From contig JAKPQE010000181.1 of assembly GCA_029572955.1 (NCBI GenBank), positions 1 to 59,389 of the forward strand: 59,389 nucleotides of DNA, given 5' to 3'. The DNA comes from Pseudomonadota bacterium (GTDB taxonomy: Bacteria > Pseudomonadota > Alphaproteobacteria > Rhizobiales > JAKPQE01). The stretch's first letter is position 1; every line of letters starts with the position of its first letter. The notes under the pieces are model-generated. The model was given only the letters and a program-made list of their open reading frames with translations. It ran no database searches and was not told where the DNA came from. Positions 1 through 7,981 of this stretch are shown in pieces. The position numbers were made by a program, and so were the translations under genes.

Positions 1-178
1 CGCTCACCGGCTCCGCGAGGGCGGCCTCATCGGCCGGCACGCAGTCGCGCTTCTCGAACCCTTTCGGGGTCGAATGGTCGCCAGCATCCTTGCGCCGTGT
101 CGGCGTCGCTCGGGGCAGTGGCGCAGGCGCCCGACAGTCCCTAGTCTCGCGAGTCGTAGACCGGACGAGGGCGCCGAG

Positions 179-889
179 GTGGACCGGCTGATCGAGATCA
201 TTCTGGCCGAGGAACATCTCTATCTCCTCGGCTGCGCGCTGTTCGTGCCGGCGATCGTCGCCGGCTACCTCGCCGTGCCCGGATCGCGGCGGCTCGCCAC
301 GCTCGCCGGGCTCGGGGTCATTCCGGCCGCGCCCTTCGCCAGCTTCCTGCAGGAGACCTACTGGTCGCCGGTGCGCATCGGCGGCGGGACGTGGGGCGTC
401 GAGGACGTGCTCTTTTCCTTTGCCTCCGGCGTCACCGTCTGGTGGGCGGCGATCCTGCCGATCGCCCGGCGCCTGCGGGTCGATCTACGCCTCGCGTCGT
501 TCCTGAAGCGCTACCTCGCGATCATCTCGGCGATCATCGTCGTCTTTCTCGCCCTCGTCGCCGCCGGGATCGATGCGATGACGGCGCTGCTGGCCATCCA
601 GCTCGTCATCGCGATCGCCTTTTTCGCGCTCGTGCCGGACTATCGGGCGATGCAGATCTCCGGCCTGATCCTCTTTCCAGCCTTCTATGCGGTCTATTTC
701 GCGGTCCTCGTCGTCCTCACCTCGGGCGCCGTCTATGCGACCTGGCAGACCGGCGCGCTGCTTGCCGTCGACATCTTCGGCCTGCCGATCGGCGAGGCGC
801 TCTACGCGCTGACCTTCGCGGCGTCCTACCCGACCATCGTGGCGTTCTCGGCGGGCGTGCGGGTGGCGGGGAGGGGGGATCGATCCTGA
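179..889 (+). CDS. Polytopic membrane protein, lycopene cyclase-domain-like
   Basis: About 236 residues, almost entirely hydrophobic with six to seven likely membrane helices. Two similar halves can be seen: the first has GVEDVLFSFASG near residue 75-90, the second has GLPIGEALYALTF near residue 200. This duplicated 'G-x-P/W-x-E/D-x-x-(F/L)-(F/Y)' pattern is typical of the CrtYcd/CarR-type lycopene cyclase domain, but no other carotenoid gene is in the window, so the activity is uncertain. The GTG at 179 is chosen because a purine-rich stretch (GACGAGGGCG) lies just upstream and the hydrophobic protein begins there; the frame is open further upstream to 74 but that stretch is Arg/Ser-rich and does not look coding. 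Alternative: an uncharacterised integral membrane protein of related fold. Confidence 0.6.
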   Translation: MDRLIEIILAEEHLYLLGCALFVPAIVAGYLAVPGSRRLATLAGLGVIPAAPFASFLQETYWSPVRIGGGTWGVEDVLFSFASGVTVWWAAILPIARRLRVDLRLASFLKRYLAIISAIIVVFLALVAAGIDAMTALLAIQLVIAIAFFALVPDYRAMQISGLILFPAFYAVYFAVLVVLTSGAVYATWQTGALLAVDIFGLPIGEALYALTFAASYPTIVAFSAGVRVAGRGDRS

Positions 890-1210
890 CCGGCGGGGCC
901 GCGCCCGGTCCCCAGATTCCCGCAAGCGATCCACTGTTGATCTGGACTCATTCGTTTCTCGCCGGCAAATAATTACGACAAGCGTTTTAAGATGGCCGGC
1001 GAGCCGGTGTCGCCCGGGGAGGGCGATCGGGTCGGCCGGAAACGTGGCTGGGGCCGGAGCCGTTCATCTCTTGGCGGAATCGTTGAACGGTTCGCGGTCT
1101 TCGTCTTGTCGCGTTTCCGGACGGCGAACCGGTGTCCACGTCGCCTGGAAACGCTGCCGGGGTTTGCATGGTGCGCCGAGGGGCTTGTCGGCGCTGGAGC
1201 AAAGGGGCGG
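890..1210. other. Gene-free stretch, probable promoter region
   Basis: This 321-base gap separates the membrane protein from the first ClpP-fold gene. The part around 950-990 is locally AT-richer (AATAATTACG, GCGTTTTAAG) and is the likely promoter of the three-gene module that follows. I see no convincing hairpin terminator, RNA gene or repeat. Open frames through it are Arg-rich and lack a coding signature. Confidence 0.4.
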
Positions 1211-2740
1211 ATGATGGCGATTTTCGACTGGCATACAGCCTTCCGGCGACCGGGGCTTTGCAGTCCGGCGGCGGCATGTGCCGTGATTCTCCTCGGCGGC
1301 CTGTCGGTCGCGACGATGTCCGGCGCGGCGCGGGCGGCGACCATCGCCCCGTCCTCGGACAAGACCTACAACTGCGTCGTTGCGCTTTCCGGCGTCATCG
1401 AGAAGGGCGATGCGGCGCGCCTCGAGGCGGCGCTCGAACGGGTGCCGCCGGCCAATCCCTACGGCGACATGGTCGCCCGGCGCATCTGCCTCGACAGCCC
1501 CGGCGGCTCCTTCGCCGAGGCGATCCGCATGGCCAATGTCGTCTATTCGAAGTTCGGCACGGCGGTGCCGCGCGGCGCGACCTGCGAATCGGCCTGCTCG
1601 GTGGTCTTTCTCGCCGGCTCGATGTCGCCGGAGGACGATCGCGGCGTCATCGCCGATCGCATCATGCACCCGCTGGCGCGGCTCGGCTTCCACGCCCCCT
1701 CGCTGGTCGTGCCGGAGGGTCAGTACGACCAGACGGCGGTCAACAAGGCCTATACGGTGGCGGTCGGCGGCATCGGCCAGCTGATCGGCGTCTCGGGCTT
1801 CATCAAGCTGCCGACCACGCTCATTGCGGCGATGCTGGAGACGCCGCCGAACCAGATGATGCACATCGAGACGGTCGGTCAGGCGGCGCGCTGGCAGATC
1901 GCCGTGGCGCCGACGGTGGCGCCCGACAAGCTCTCCGATCTCGGCGTCATCAATGCCTGCAACAACTGGTACCAGTTCCAGACCGATACGATCAGCGCCA
2001 ACGGCTTCTTCGAGCCGAACAAGTCGTTCATCTCGGCGATGGAGCTGCCGAAGATCGAGCGCCAGGACGGCGAATTGCGCGCGACGCTGCCCGGCTTCGG
2101 CCAGGAGGCGGCCTACGCGTGCAATCTCTCCATGGCCATGGGGCCGGGCGGCAACGGGCCGAACTACTCCACCGGTTTCGTCTCGATCGGCGACGAGGTC
2201 GGCACCGAGCTCTTCGCCTACATGCTGTTCTCGCGCGATACGGCGATCGCGAGCCTTGCCCGGGCCGACGACGGCAAGCCGGAGACCGTCGCCTTCGAGG
2301 AGCGCAACAGCCCGTGGGTCGACGGCTCGCGCGGCGAGTGCTTCGTCTTTGCCGGCGCGGCGATGGCCGACCACGATCCTTGCGTGCTCGTCGGCAGTCG
2401 CAAGGTCACGGGCAAGAGCTTCAAGACGGTGAAGAGCTTCATCTGGCCGTCCGGCGGCAAGACGGTGGTGGTCGAGGAGGGCGCCTTCCCCGGCGATTAT
2501 GTCGACAAGCACACCGTCAACGGCGTGGCGACCGAGATGGAATATGGCGAGGCGACGTCGAGCGGCGAGCCGGTCGCCGAGGTGGCCGGGCCGCTCTGCG
2601 ATGCCGCCAGGGTAAAGCCTGGATATCGCTGCGATTTCTCCTGCTGGCCGAACAAGGAGACGGGAAAGCGCTTCTGCTTCCTCGACTATGCGATGTACGA
2701 TACGGCTCTCGAGAGGTGGGATCCGGCCAAGGCGGACTGA
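1211..2740 (+). CDS. Exported ClpP-fold protein (COG3904-like), first of module
   Basis: About 509 residues. An N-terminal signal peptide (hydrophobic stretch ending in GAARAA) sends it to the periplasm. Residues about 70-200 look like the ClpP/crotonase-fold domain of COG3904 'predicted periplasmic protein': LDSPGGSFAEA at 94, then CESAC with the candidate nucleophile Ser127 flanked by two cysteines, then LGFHAP with candidate His161. The remaining roughly 300 residues are not recognised and contain several further cysteines, including CDFSCW near the end. Start 1211 (ATGATG) follows AAAGGGGCGG and gives a clean signal peptide; an upstream in-frame ATG at 992 would add an implausible Arg-rich leader. 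The gene is followed at 2760 by an OmpA-domain gene and then by a second ClpP-fold gene, so the three probably form one operon. Protease activity is inferred from the Ser/His pair only. Confidence 0.75.
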   Translation: MMAIFDWHTAFRRPGLCSPAAACAVILLGGLSVATMSGAARAATIAPSSDKTYNCVVALSGVIEKGDAARLEAALERVPPANPYGDMVARRICLDSPGGSFAEAIRMANVVYSKFGTAVPRGATCESACSVVFLAGSMSPEDDRGVIADRIMHPLARLGFHAPSLVVPEGQYDQTAVNKAYTVAVGGIGQLIGVSGFIKLPTTLIAAMLETPPNQMMHIETVGQAARWQIAVAPTVAPDKLSDLGVINACNNWYQFQTDTISANGFFEPNKSFISAMELPKIERQDGELRATLPGFGQEAAYACNLSMAMGPGGNGPNYSTGFVSIGDEVGTELFAYMLFSRDTAIASLARADDGKPETVAFEERNSPWVDGSRGECFVFAGAAMADHDPCVLVGSRKVTGKSFKTVKSFIWPSGGKTVVVEEGAFPGDYVDKHTVNGVATEMEYGEATSSGEPVAEVAGPLCDAARVKPGYRCDFSCWPNKETGKRFCFLDYAMYDTALERWDPAKAD

Positions 2741-2759
2741 AGGCGCAAAGGGCATTCCG

Positions 2760-3425
2760 ATGAAACGTCTCCTGCTCGGCGCGGCGCTGGCGGCGATGGC
2801 CGTCCCGGCGCTCGCCCAGTCGACCATGACGCTCGACGATCTCGACCTGAAACCGAAGGCGCCGGTGGCGGCCAAGCCCGCCGGCAGCTCGAGCGAAATG
2901 GAGAAGTGCCTGCTCGACCAGGCCTCCTGCCAGAACGCCGAGTTCAAGTCTTCGGCGAGCTTCAGCGTCGACGACGTGGTCAATCTCGGCATCATCGACC
3001 GCGAGGAGGTGAAGCCGGCGGCGCTCGGCGAGGCCGGAATGGCCGGCGCCTCGGGCGGCGCGAGCGCAGCGATGACGCTGCCCTCGATCGATATGGAAAT
3101 CCTCTTCGACTACGATTCGGCGACGCTGAGGCCCGACCAGTACGCCAAGCTGGTGCAGCTCTCCGAGATCCTCAAAGGCGACAAGTTCTCCGCCTTCCGC
3201 TTCCTCTTCCTCGGCCATTCCGACGCCAAGGGCGATCCGGACTACAACCGCAACCTTTCACAGAAGCGGGCCGAGGCGGTCTCGGCCTTCGTCGAGGGGA
3301 TTTCCGGCCTTTCCGGCGGACGCCTCGCGGCAACCGGCCTCGGCGCGACCAAGCTGAAGGATGCCGGCGACCCCTTCGGCGCCCAGAACCGGCGGGTCCA
3401 GCTCGTCCTCATTCCGGTGAAGTGA
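2760..3425 (+). CDS. OmpA-domain periplasmic/outer-membrane protein
   Basis: About 221 residues. The signal peptide (MKRLLLGAALAAMAVPALAQ) is followed by about 90 residues of low-complexity linker with a KCLLDQASC cysteine pair, then an OmpA/MotB C-terminal peptidoglycan-binding domain from about residue 110: EILFDYDSATLRPDQ, GHSDAKGDPDYN and, at the end, NRRVQLVL. The Asp and Arg that bind diaminopimelate in this family are present (SDAKG and NRR). There is no N-terminal beta-barrel, so this is a peptidoglycan anchor rather than a porin. It lies 19 bp after the first ClpP-fold gene and 4 bp before the second, which suggests it tethers or organises them in the periplasm (inference). Confidence 0.85.
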   Translation: MKRLLLGAALAAMAVPALAQSTMTLDDLDLKPKAPVAAKPAGSSSEMEKCLLDQASCQNAEFKSSASFSVDDVVNLGIIDREEVKPAALGEAGMAGASGGASAAMTLPSIDMEILFDYDSATLRPDQYAKLVQLSEILKGDKFSAFRFLFLGHSDAKGDPDYNRNLSQKRAEAVSAFVEGISGLSGGRLAATGLGATKLKDAGDPFGAQNRRVQLVLIPVK

Positions 3426-3429
3426 TCCG

Positions 3430-4875
3430 ATGGCGTTTCTCGATCGACTTTCGCGCGTCGCGGTCCTCGCCGGCGCGGCGTTCCTCGCTTTCGCCCCGGC
3501 CGCCTCGGGCGCCGACATCACGTTCCGACCCGATCTCGTCGACCGGCTTTCGGCGCTGAAGCCGATCTATCCGGTGCAGGGGCCGGTCTCGGTGCTCGGC
3601 GACGATGCGCCCTTCACCAGCGATCCGGGCGACGGGCCGGGCTGGGTGTCGACCGACAGTCGCCGCCAGCAGCCGACGACGATCGTCGTCTCGGGTCAGA
3701 TCGCGAAGGGCGACGCCGACAAGCTGCGCCAGATGATCGAGACGGCGACCGGCTATATCGACGGCATCGTCTTCGACAGCCCCGGCGGCAACTTCCTCGA
3801 GGGCTTCCGCATCGCCGAGGCGGTGCGCTATTCGCTCGAGAGCCAGGATCCGAATGTCGGCGGCGTCTACGTGCTCGACGGCGAGGCCTGCCTTTCGGCC
3901 TGCGCCATCGCCTTTGCCCTGTCGGTCGATCTCGCCCATCCGGGCGTGCCGGACACGCGCTACATCGAGAACGGCGCGAGGGTCGGCTTCCACATGGGCC
4001 TGCTGCCGGCGGAAAAGGCCGACGAGGTCGGCCGCGTCGGCGACGTGCTCAATCTCTCCTACGACATCACCGGCGCCTTCAACCGGCTGCTCGTCGGCGG
4101 CGCCAACCCGCCGCGGCTGCTCGCGCGGGCGCTCGAACACCGCACGCCCGACAGCTTCTACATTCTCACCGGCGACGTCGTCGCCTGGTACATGGGCTTC
4201 ACGCCGGTGTCGGCCGGAATGCTCGCCAAGCCGGCACTGCTCTACGGCTTCGACCTCGACATCGCCGGCCGGCTCTGCCGCGCCTATTTGCAGGCCGGGC
4301 GGGCCTGGCGGGCCAGCGCCGAGGAAGAGTTCAGCTTCTTCTACACGCCGCCGGAGCGGTCCGGCAGCCTGCTGGCCGATTTCGCCGCGGCGGCGGGCAG
4401 CGAGCATGTCGCGCAGGCGAGCCATGGCGGCTTTTCCTGCCAGTACCGCCTCGGCGATGCCGACAAGGTGCGGATTTCGCTGTGGCGCGGCGACCGGCGC
4501 TGCACGAGCGGCCCGAACGACGACCCGGAAGCCTGGTGCGCGGCGGAAAAGCGCGGCACCAGCGTCGCCTCGCTCGGCTTCCTCGCCGACGCCCTCGGCT
4601 GCAGCGGCGGCAAGCTGACGCCGGGCAGCGACCCGGCCGATCCGAAGCGCACGGGAACGATCAAGCGCGAGGTCAACATGCGCGCCGAGCCATCGCTCCA
4701 GGGCGCGGTGCTGACCAGCCTGCCGGTCGGCACAGCGGCCGAGATCGCGGACTGCACCCTCGTCGATGGCGTGCAGGGCGTCTGGTACAAGGTCGCGGCC
4801 GGGTCGAAGACCGGCTGGGTCAGCGCCCGTTTCGTCCAGGAGCCGTACCCGCCGCTGCTGCCGCTCGGCGAGTGA
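3430..4875 (+). CDS. Exported ClpP-fold protein with C-terminal SH3b domain
   Basis: About 481 residues with a signal peptide ending near SGAD. The ClpP-like region parallels the first gene of the module: FDSPGGNFLEGFRIAEAV, then CLSAC with candidate Ser156, then VGFHMG with candidate His188. The Ser-to-His distance (32 residues) is close to that of the first paralogue (34), so the two are ancient duplicates or share a fold-specific spacing. A bacterial SH3 (SH3b) domain occupies about residues 408-476 (VNMRAEPS ... GWVSARFVQ), a fold that commonly binds cell-wall peptides. Only 4 bp separate it from the OmpA gene, so co-expression is near certain. Catalysis is unproven. Confidence 0.78.
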   Translation: MAFLDRLSRVAVLAGAAFLAFAPAASGADITFRPDLVDRLSALKPIYPVQGPVSVLGDDAPFTSDPGDGPGWVSTDSRRQQPTTIVVSGQIAKGDADKLRQMIETATGYIDGIVFDSPGGNFLEGFRIAEAVRYSLESQDPNVGGVYVLDGEACLSACAIAFALSVDLAHPGVPDTRYIENGARVGFHMGLLPAEKADEVGRVGDVLNLSYDITGAFNRLLVGGANPPRLLARALEHRTPDSFYILTGDVVAWYMGFTPVSAGMLAKPALLYGFDLDIAGRLCRAYLQAGRAWRASAEEEFSFFYTPPERSGSLLADFAAAAGSEHVAQASHGGFSCQYRLGDADKVRISLWRGDRRCTSGPNDDPEAWCAAEKRGTSVASLGFLADALGCSGGKLTPGSDPADPKRTGTIKREVNMRAEPSLQGAVLTSLPVGTAAEIADCTLVDGVQGVWYKVAAGSKTGWVSARFVQEPYPPLLPLGE

Positions 4876-4979
4876 AGCCGCCGGCGGTATCGTCGGCGTC
4901 CGGTGCACATGAAACGCATTGACCTTGCCGGCGCTGGAAGGCGTATCTTGGCGCTCGTCCGACAATCGGGAGTGACACG

Positions 4980-5411
4980 ATGAAACACCTGCTGCTCGCC
5001 TTCGCCCTTCTCTGGCCGGCCGCCGCGATGGCCGAAACCCTGCCGGCGATGACCGTCTGGAAGAGCCCGACCTGCGGCTGCTGCGGCAACTGGGTGGCGC
5101 ATATGCGGGCCGCCGGGTTCAAGGTCGAGACGCGGGACGTCGAGGACATGGACATGGTGAAGACGCAGCTCGGCATGCCCGAGAAGTTGCAGTCCTGCCA
5201 CACCGCGACGATCGCCGGCTATCTCGTCGAGGGCCATGTGCCGGCGGCGGACGTCAAGCGGCTCTTGGCCGAAAAGCCGGCCGTGACGGGCCTTGCCGTG
5301 CCCGGCATGCCGAGCGGTTCGCCGGGCATGGAGAACGGCTACAAGGACCCCTATTCGGTCCTGTCGTTCGATCGCGACGGCGGCACGAAGGTGTTCAGCG
5401 ACCACCGCTGA
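4980..5411 (+). CDS. DUF411 periplasmic metal-binding protein
   Basis: About 143 residues: signal peptide (cleavage near AMAE) followed by a full DUF411 domain. The hallmark SPTCGCC motif gives Cys32, Cys34 and Cys35 in a thioredoxin-like strand-loop, and SCHTA gives Cys73-His74, with a further His86. Family members are found beside copper resistance and copper oxidase genes and bind metal; function is otherwise unsettled. The next copper-type genes in this window start about 4 kb away (TonB receptor and DUF2946), so a shared copper theme is possible but not direct operon linkage. The protein converges on the caspase-fold gene, with 38 bp between stops. Confidence 0.85.
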   Translation: MKHLLLAFALLWPAAAMAETLPAMTVWKSPTCGCCGNWVAHMRAAGFKVETRDVEDMDMVKTQLGMPEKLQSCHTATIAGYLVEGHVPAADVKRLLAEKPAVTGLAVPGMPSGSPGMENGYKDPYSVLSFDRDGGTKVFSDHR

Positions 5412-5428
5412 GGCGGGCCGGCGACCGC

Positions 5429-5449
5429 GGGCGAACCGGCGGCTCGCCC
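5429..5449. terminator. Weak stem-loop between convergent genes
   Basis: GGGCGA and TCGCCC form a 6-bp stem around a 9-base loop in the short gap between the DUF411 gene and the convergent caspase-fold gene. There is no T-tract on either side, so termination is only inferred from position. Confidence 0.25.
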
Positions 5450-6694
5450 TCACTCGATGACGAAATCGGCGAAGCGGTAGGCGACGTCGCCGAAGCGCGG
5501 GGCCGAGAGGGTGCCGGCGAGTTCGCCGGCCGCGAGCTTGTCGGAAAGGGCGCGCAGCAGCTCGATCTTATCCTCCCTCTCGGCAAGACCGGCCGGCTCG
5601 CAGAAGAAGCCGATGCGGTTCTGCCCGCGCTCGTCCTGATCCTGGACGACGAGGCCGTAGCGCGAGCCCGGCGAGATCTCGTAGCGGTACTGGCCGTTGC
5701 CGAGGTCGACGGTCTTGAAGAACTGGGTCGGGATCGGCGTCGCCTTCGATGAGGGCGTCAGGTTGAGGAAGCTCGGGCTGCAGGAATGCGGCACGTCGGC
5801 GAGCACCGAGATTTCCTCGCCGGTCTTCACCTTGCCGGGATAGACGGCGAGCAGGGTCTTTGCCTCGGTGTCGACGGTCGGGGCCGCCGAGGTCTTCTTG
5901 AAATAGAACTCGGTCTGCATCTGCGAGAGCTGCTGCGGGCGCTGCTCGCCACGGGTCTCGTCCATGACGTCGCGGGTGACGCGCTTCATCAGCACCGAGA
6001 CCTCGGTGTCCGGCGTCTTGATGTGGCGGGCGAGGGCGCGGGCGAAGGGCGAGTTGCCCTCGGCGCCGTCCGAGGCGACGGAATTCGGCAACGTCGCGAA
6101 GGTGACCAGCATGTCGCCCTTGGTGCGCACGACGGCGAGGCCGCGCTTGACGTTGGCGGTGCGGCCGCCGGCGCTGGTGTCCTCCATCAGCGCCTCGGCG
6201 AACGGATTGTTGCGGCAGGCATCGAGGAAGACGAGGCTGATCGGCACCTGCTCGAGGGCCTCCATCAGGCTGTCGAGGGCGATCGTCTCGCGCTCGACGG
6301 CGGTCGGCGAGCGAAGGCTGGCGTCGACCGGGATGAGGAAATTGCGGCCGTCCTTCTGGATGCCGTGGCCGGCGAAATAGACCGCGGCGACGTCGAGGGT
6401 GCCGGCCTTTTTGGCGAGGTCGTCGAGCGCCTTGCCCATCGCCGCCTCGTCGAGGTCGTAGAGCGCGGCGACCTCGAAGCCCATCGCCTCGAAGGCGGCG
6501 GCGACGAGGCGGGCGTCGTTGCCGGCATTCGGCAACCGCCCGGCGGTCGCATAGGCCGAGTTGCCGACGACGAGAGCGAATCGCGTCTCGGCGGCGGCGG
6601 CCGGGGCGAGGCCGAGGACGAGGAACGCGAGAGCGGCGAGGAAGCGGATCGCGAGCGGCATCGGAGAGGGCCTCTTCATCGAAGTCGTTGGCAT
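5450..6694 (-). CDS. Exported caspase-fold (peptidase C14) protein
   Basis: About 414 residues. A Lys/Arg-containing signal peptide ends near PAAAAE, followed by a caspase p20-type domain: RFALVVGNSAY, LPNAGNDA, YFAGHGIQ with catalytic His110 and FLDACRNNPF with catalytic Cys160. Both residues of the dyad are intact, as is the downstream LVTFATLPNSVASDG region that forms the S1 pocket strand in orthocaspases. The C-terminal 150 residues are not recognised. An alternative start at 6679 (MKRPS) gives an equally good signal peptide and neither start has a clear ribosome site. Family knowledge: secreted bacterial caspase homologues cleave after Arg/Lys or Asp; substrate here unknown. It is divergent from the desaturase gene. 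Confidence 0.88.
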   Translation of the reverse strand: MPTTSMKRPSPMPLAIRFLAALAFLVLGLAPAAAAETRFALVVGNSAYATAGRLPNAGNDARLVAAAFEAMGFEVAALYDLDEAAMGKALDDLAKKAGTLDVAAVYFAGHGIQKDGRNFLIPVDASLRSPTAVERETIALDSLMEALEQVPISLVFLDACRNNPFAEALMEDTSAGGRTANVKRGLAVVRTKGDMLVTFATLPNSVASDGAEGNSPFARALARHIKTPDTEVSVLMKRVTRDVMDETRGEQRPQQLSQMQTEFYFKKTSAAPTVDTEAKTLLAVYPGKVKTGEEISVLADVPHSCSPSFLNLTPSSKATPIPTQFFKTVDLGNGQYRYEISPGSRYGLVVQDQDERGQNRIGFFCEPAGLAEREDKIELLRALSDKLAAGELAGTLSAPRFGDVAYRFADFVIE

Positions 6695-6943
6695 TCGCGA
6701 CTTTGACCGATGATCGGCGCGCGCTCAACCGTCGCATCCCGACTTGCTCACTTGCCTTCGGCGACCGTTCACCCCAATTGTCGGACACACGGGACTTGGC
6801 TGCGGTTCATGGCTCCAGGAAGGGGCGGGGCAGCGGCGTTTCACACAAAAAAACTGCGAAAAGCGAGATGGCGGCGCGGTTTGGATGCTGCGGCGCGCGC
6901 TCCTTCCTTTTACGATGTCCCGATAGCGACAAGGACGACGGGG

Positions 6944-7975
6944 ATGGCAATGCAGGACCAGATGGCTGCCGACGAGACGAAACCGACCGCTGCGGAGTGG
7001 TCCAAGACGCTGATGCGCTACCGCAGTCCGAGCGACGGCCGGGCGGTGCTGGAACTGGCGCTGACGCTGCTGCCGCTCGCCGGCCTCGTCGTTGCCATGT
7101 ATTTCGCGCTGCAGGTCAGCGCCTGGCTCGCGCTCCTGCTCGCCGTACCGACGGCGGTGTTCCTGGTGCGCCTGTTCATGATCCAGCACGACTGCGGCCA
7201 CGGGTCGTTCTTCCGCACCGGCGCCCTCAACGACTGGATCGGCCGCATCGCCGGCGTCTTCACGATGACGCCCTACAGCTACTGGAAGCGCACCCATGCG
7301 ACCCATCATGCCAGCTCGGGGTGCCTGGAAAAGCGCGGCCAGGGTGACATCGACACGCTGACCGTTGCCGAATACCAGGCCAAGGGGGTCTGGGGCCGCC
7401 TGCGCTACCGGCTCTATCGCCATCCGATCGTGATCTTCGGCGTCGGCCCGATCTATCTCTTCCTCCTGCAGCATCGCCTGCCGGTCGGCCTGATGCGGGA
7501 GGGCCTCAAGCCCTGGCTCAGCGTCATGGGCACCAATCTCGGCATCGCCGGTGTCGTCACGGCCCTCGTCCTTTTCCTCGGGGTCGAGACGGTGCTGTTC
7601 ATCTACCTGCCGGTCATCGCGATCGCCGGGGCGATCGGCGTCTGGCTGTTCTTCATCCAGCATCAGTTCCGCGGCACGGTCTGGGCGCACGAGGGCGAAT
7701 GGAACTGGCACGAGGCGGCGCTCAACGGTTCGTCCTTCTACGACCTGCCGGCGGGCCTGCGCTGGCTGACCGCCAATATCGGCATCCACCACGTCCATCA
7801 CCTGGCGAGCCGCATCCCGTTCTATCGGCTGAACACGGTGCTGAAGGACTTCCCGCAGCTGCGCAGCTACGGCCGGCTGACGATCAAGGACAGCCTGTCC
7901 TGCGTCCGCCTCGCCCTGTGGGACGAGACGAAGCATCGCATGGTGACGTTCCGCGAGGCCGCCGCGGCGGCCTGA
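6944..7975 (+). CDS. Membrane fatty acid desaturase
   Basis: About 343 residues with all three histidine boxes of the di-iron acyl-lipid desaturases: HDCGH at 82-86, HATHH at 118-122 and HHVHH at 282-286, in the usual order among four likely membrane helices. The overall pattern (box one in MIQHDCGHGSFF, box three after GLRWLTANIGI) matches the omega-6/delta-12-type bacterial family that introduces cis double bonds into membrane phospholipid acyl chains using oxygen. The ATG at 6944 follows AAGGACGACGGGG; the frame is open upstream to 6710 but that part is not hydrophobic or conserved-looking. Regioselectivity cannot be read from the sequence. Confidence 0.88.
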   Translation: MAMQDQMAADETKPTAAEWSKTLMRYRSPSDGRAVLELALTLLPLAGLVVAMYFALQVSAWLALLLAVPTAVFLVRLFMIQHDCGHGSFFRTGALNDWIGRIAGVFTMTPYSYWKRTHATHHASSGCLEKRGQGDIDTLTVAEYQAKGVWGRLRYRLYRHPIVIFGVGPIYLFLLQHRLPVGLMREGLKPWLSVMGTNLGIAGVVTALVLFLGVETVLFIYLPVIAIAGAIGVWLFFIQHQFRGTVWAHEGEWNWHEAALNGSSFYDLPAGLRWLTANIGIHHVHHLASRIPFYRLNTVLKDFPQLRSYGRLTIKDSLSCVRLALWDETKHRMVTFREAAAAA

Positions 7976-7981
7976 CCGGGC

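Noticed and set aside
74-178. Upstream extension of the first membrane protein
   Set aside because: The extra residues are Arg/Ser-rich and the hydrophobic protein begins at the GTG at 179.
992-1210. Upstream extension of the first ClpP-fold gene
   Set aside because: The added residues are Arg/Gly-rich and precede a normal signal peptide that begins at 1211 with a ribosome site.
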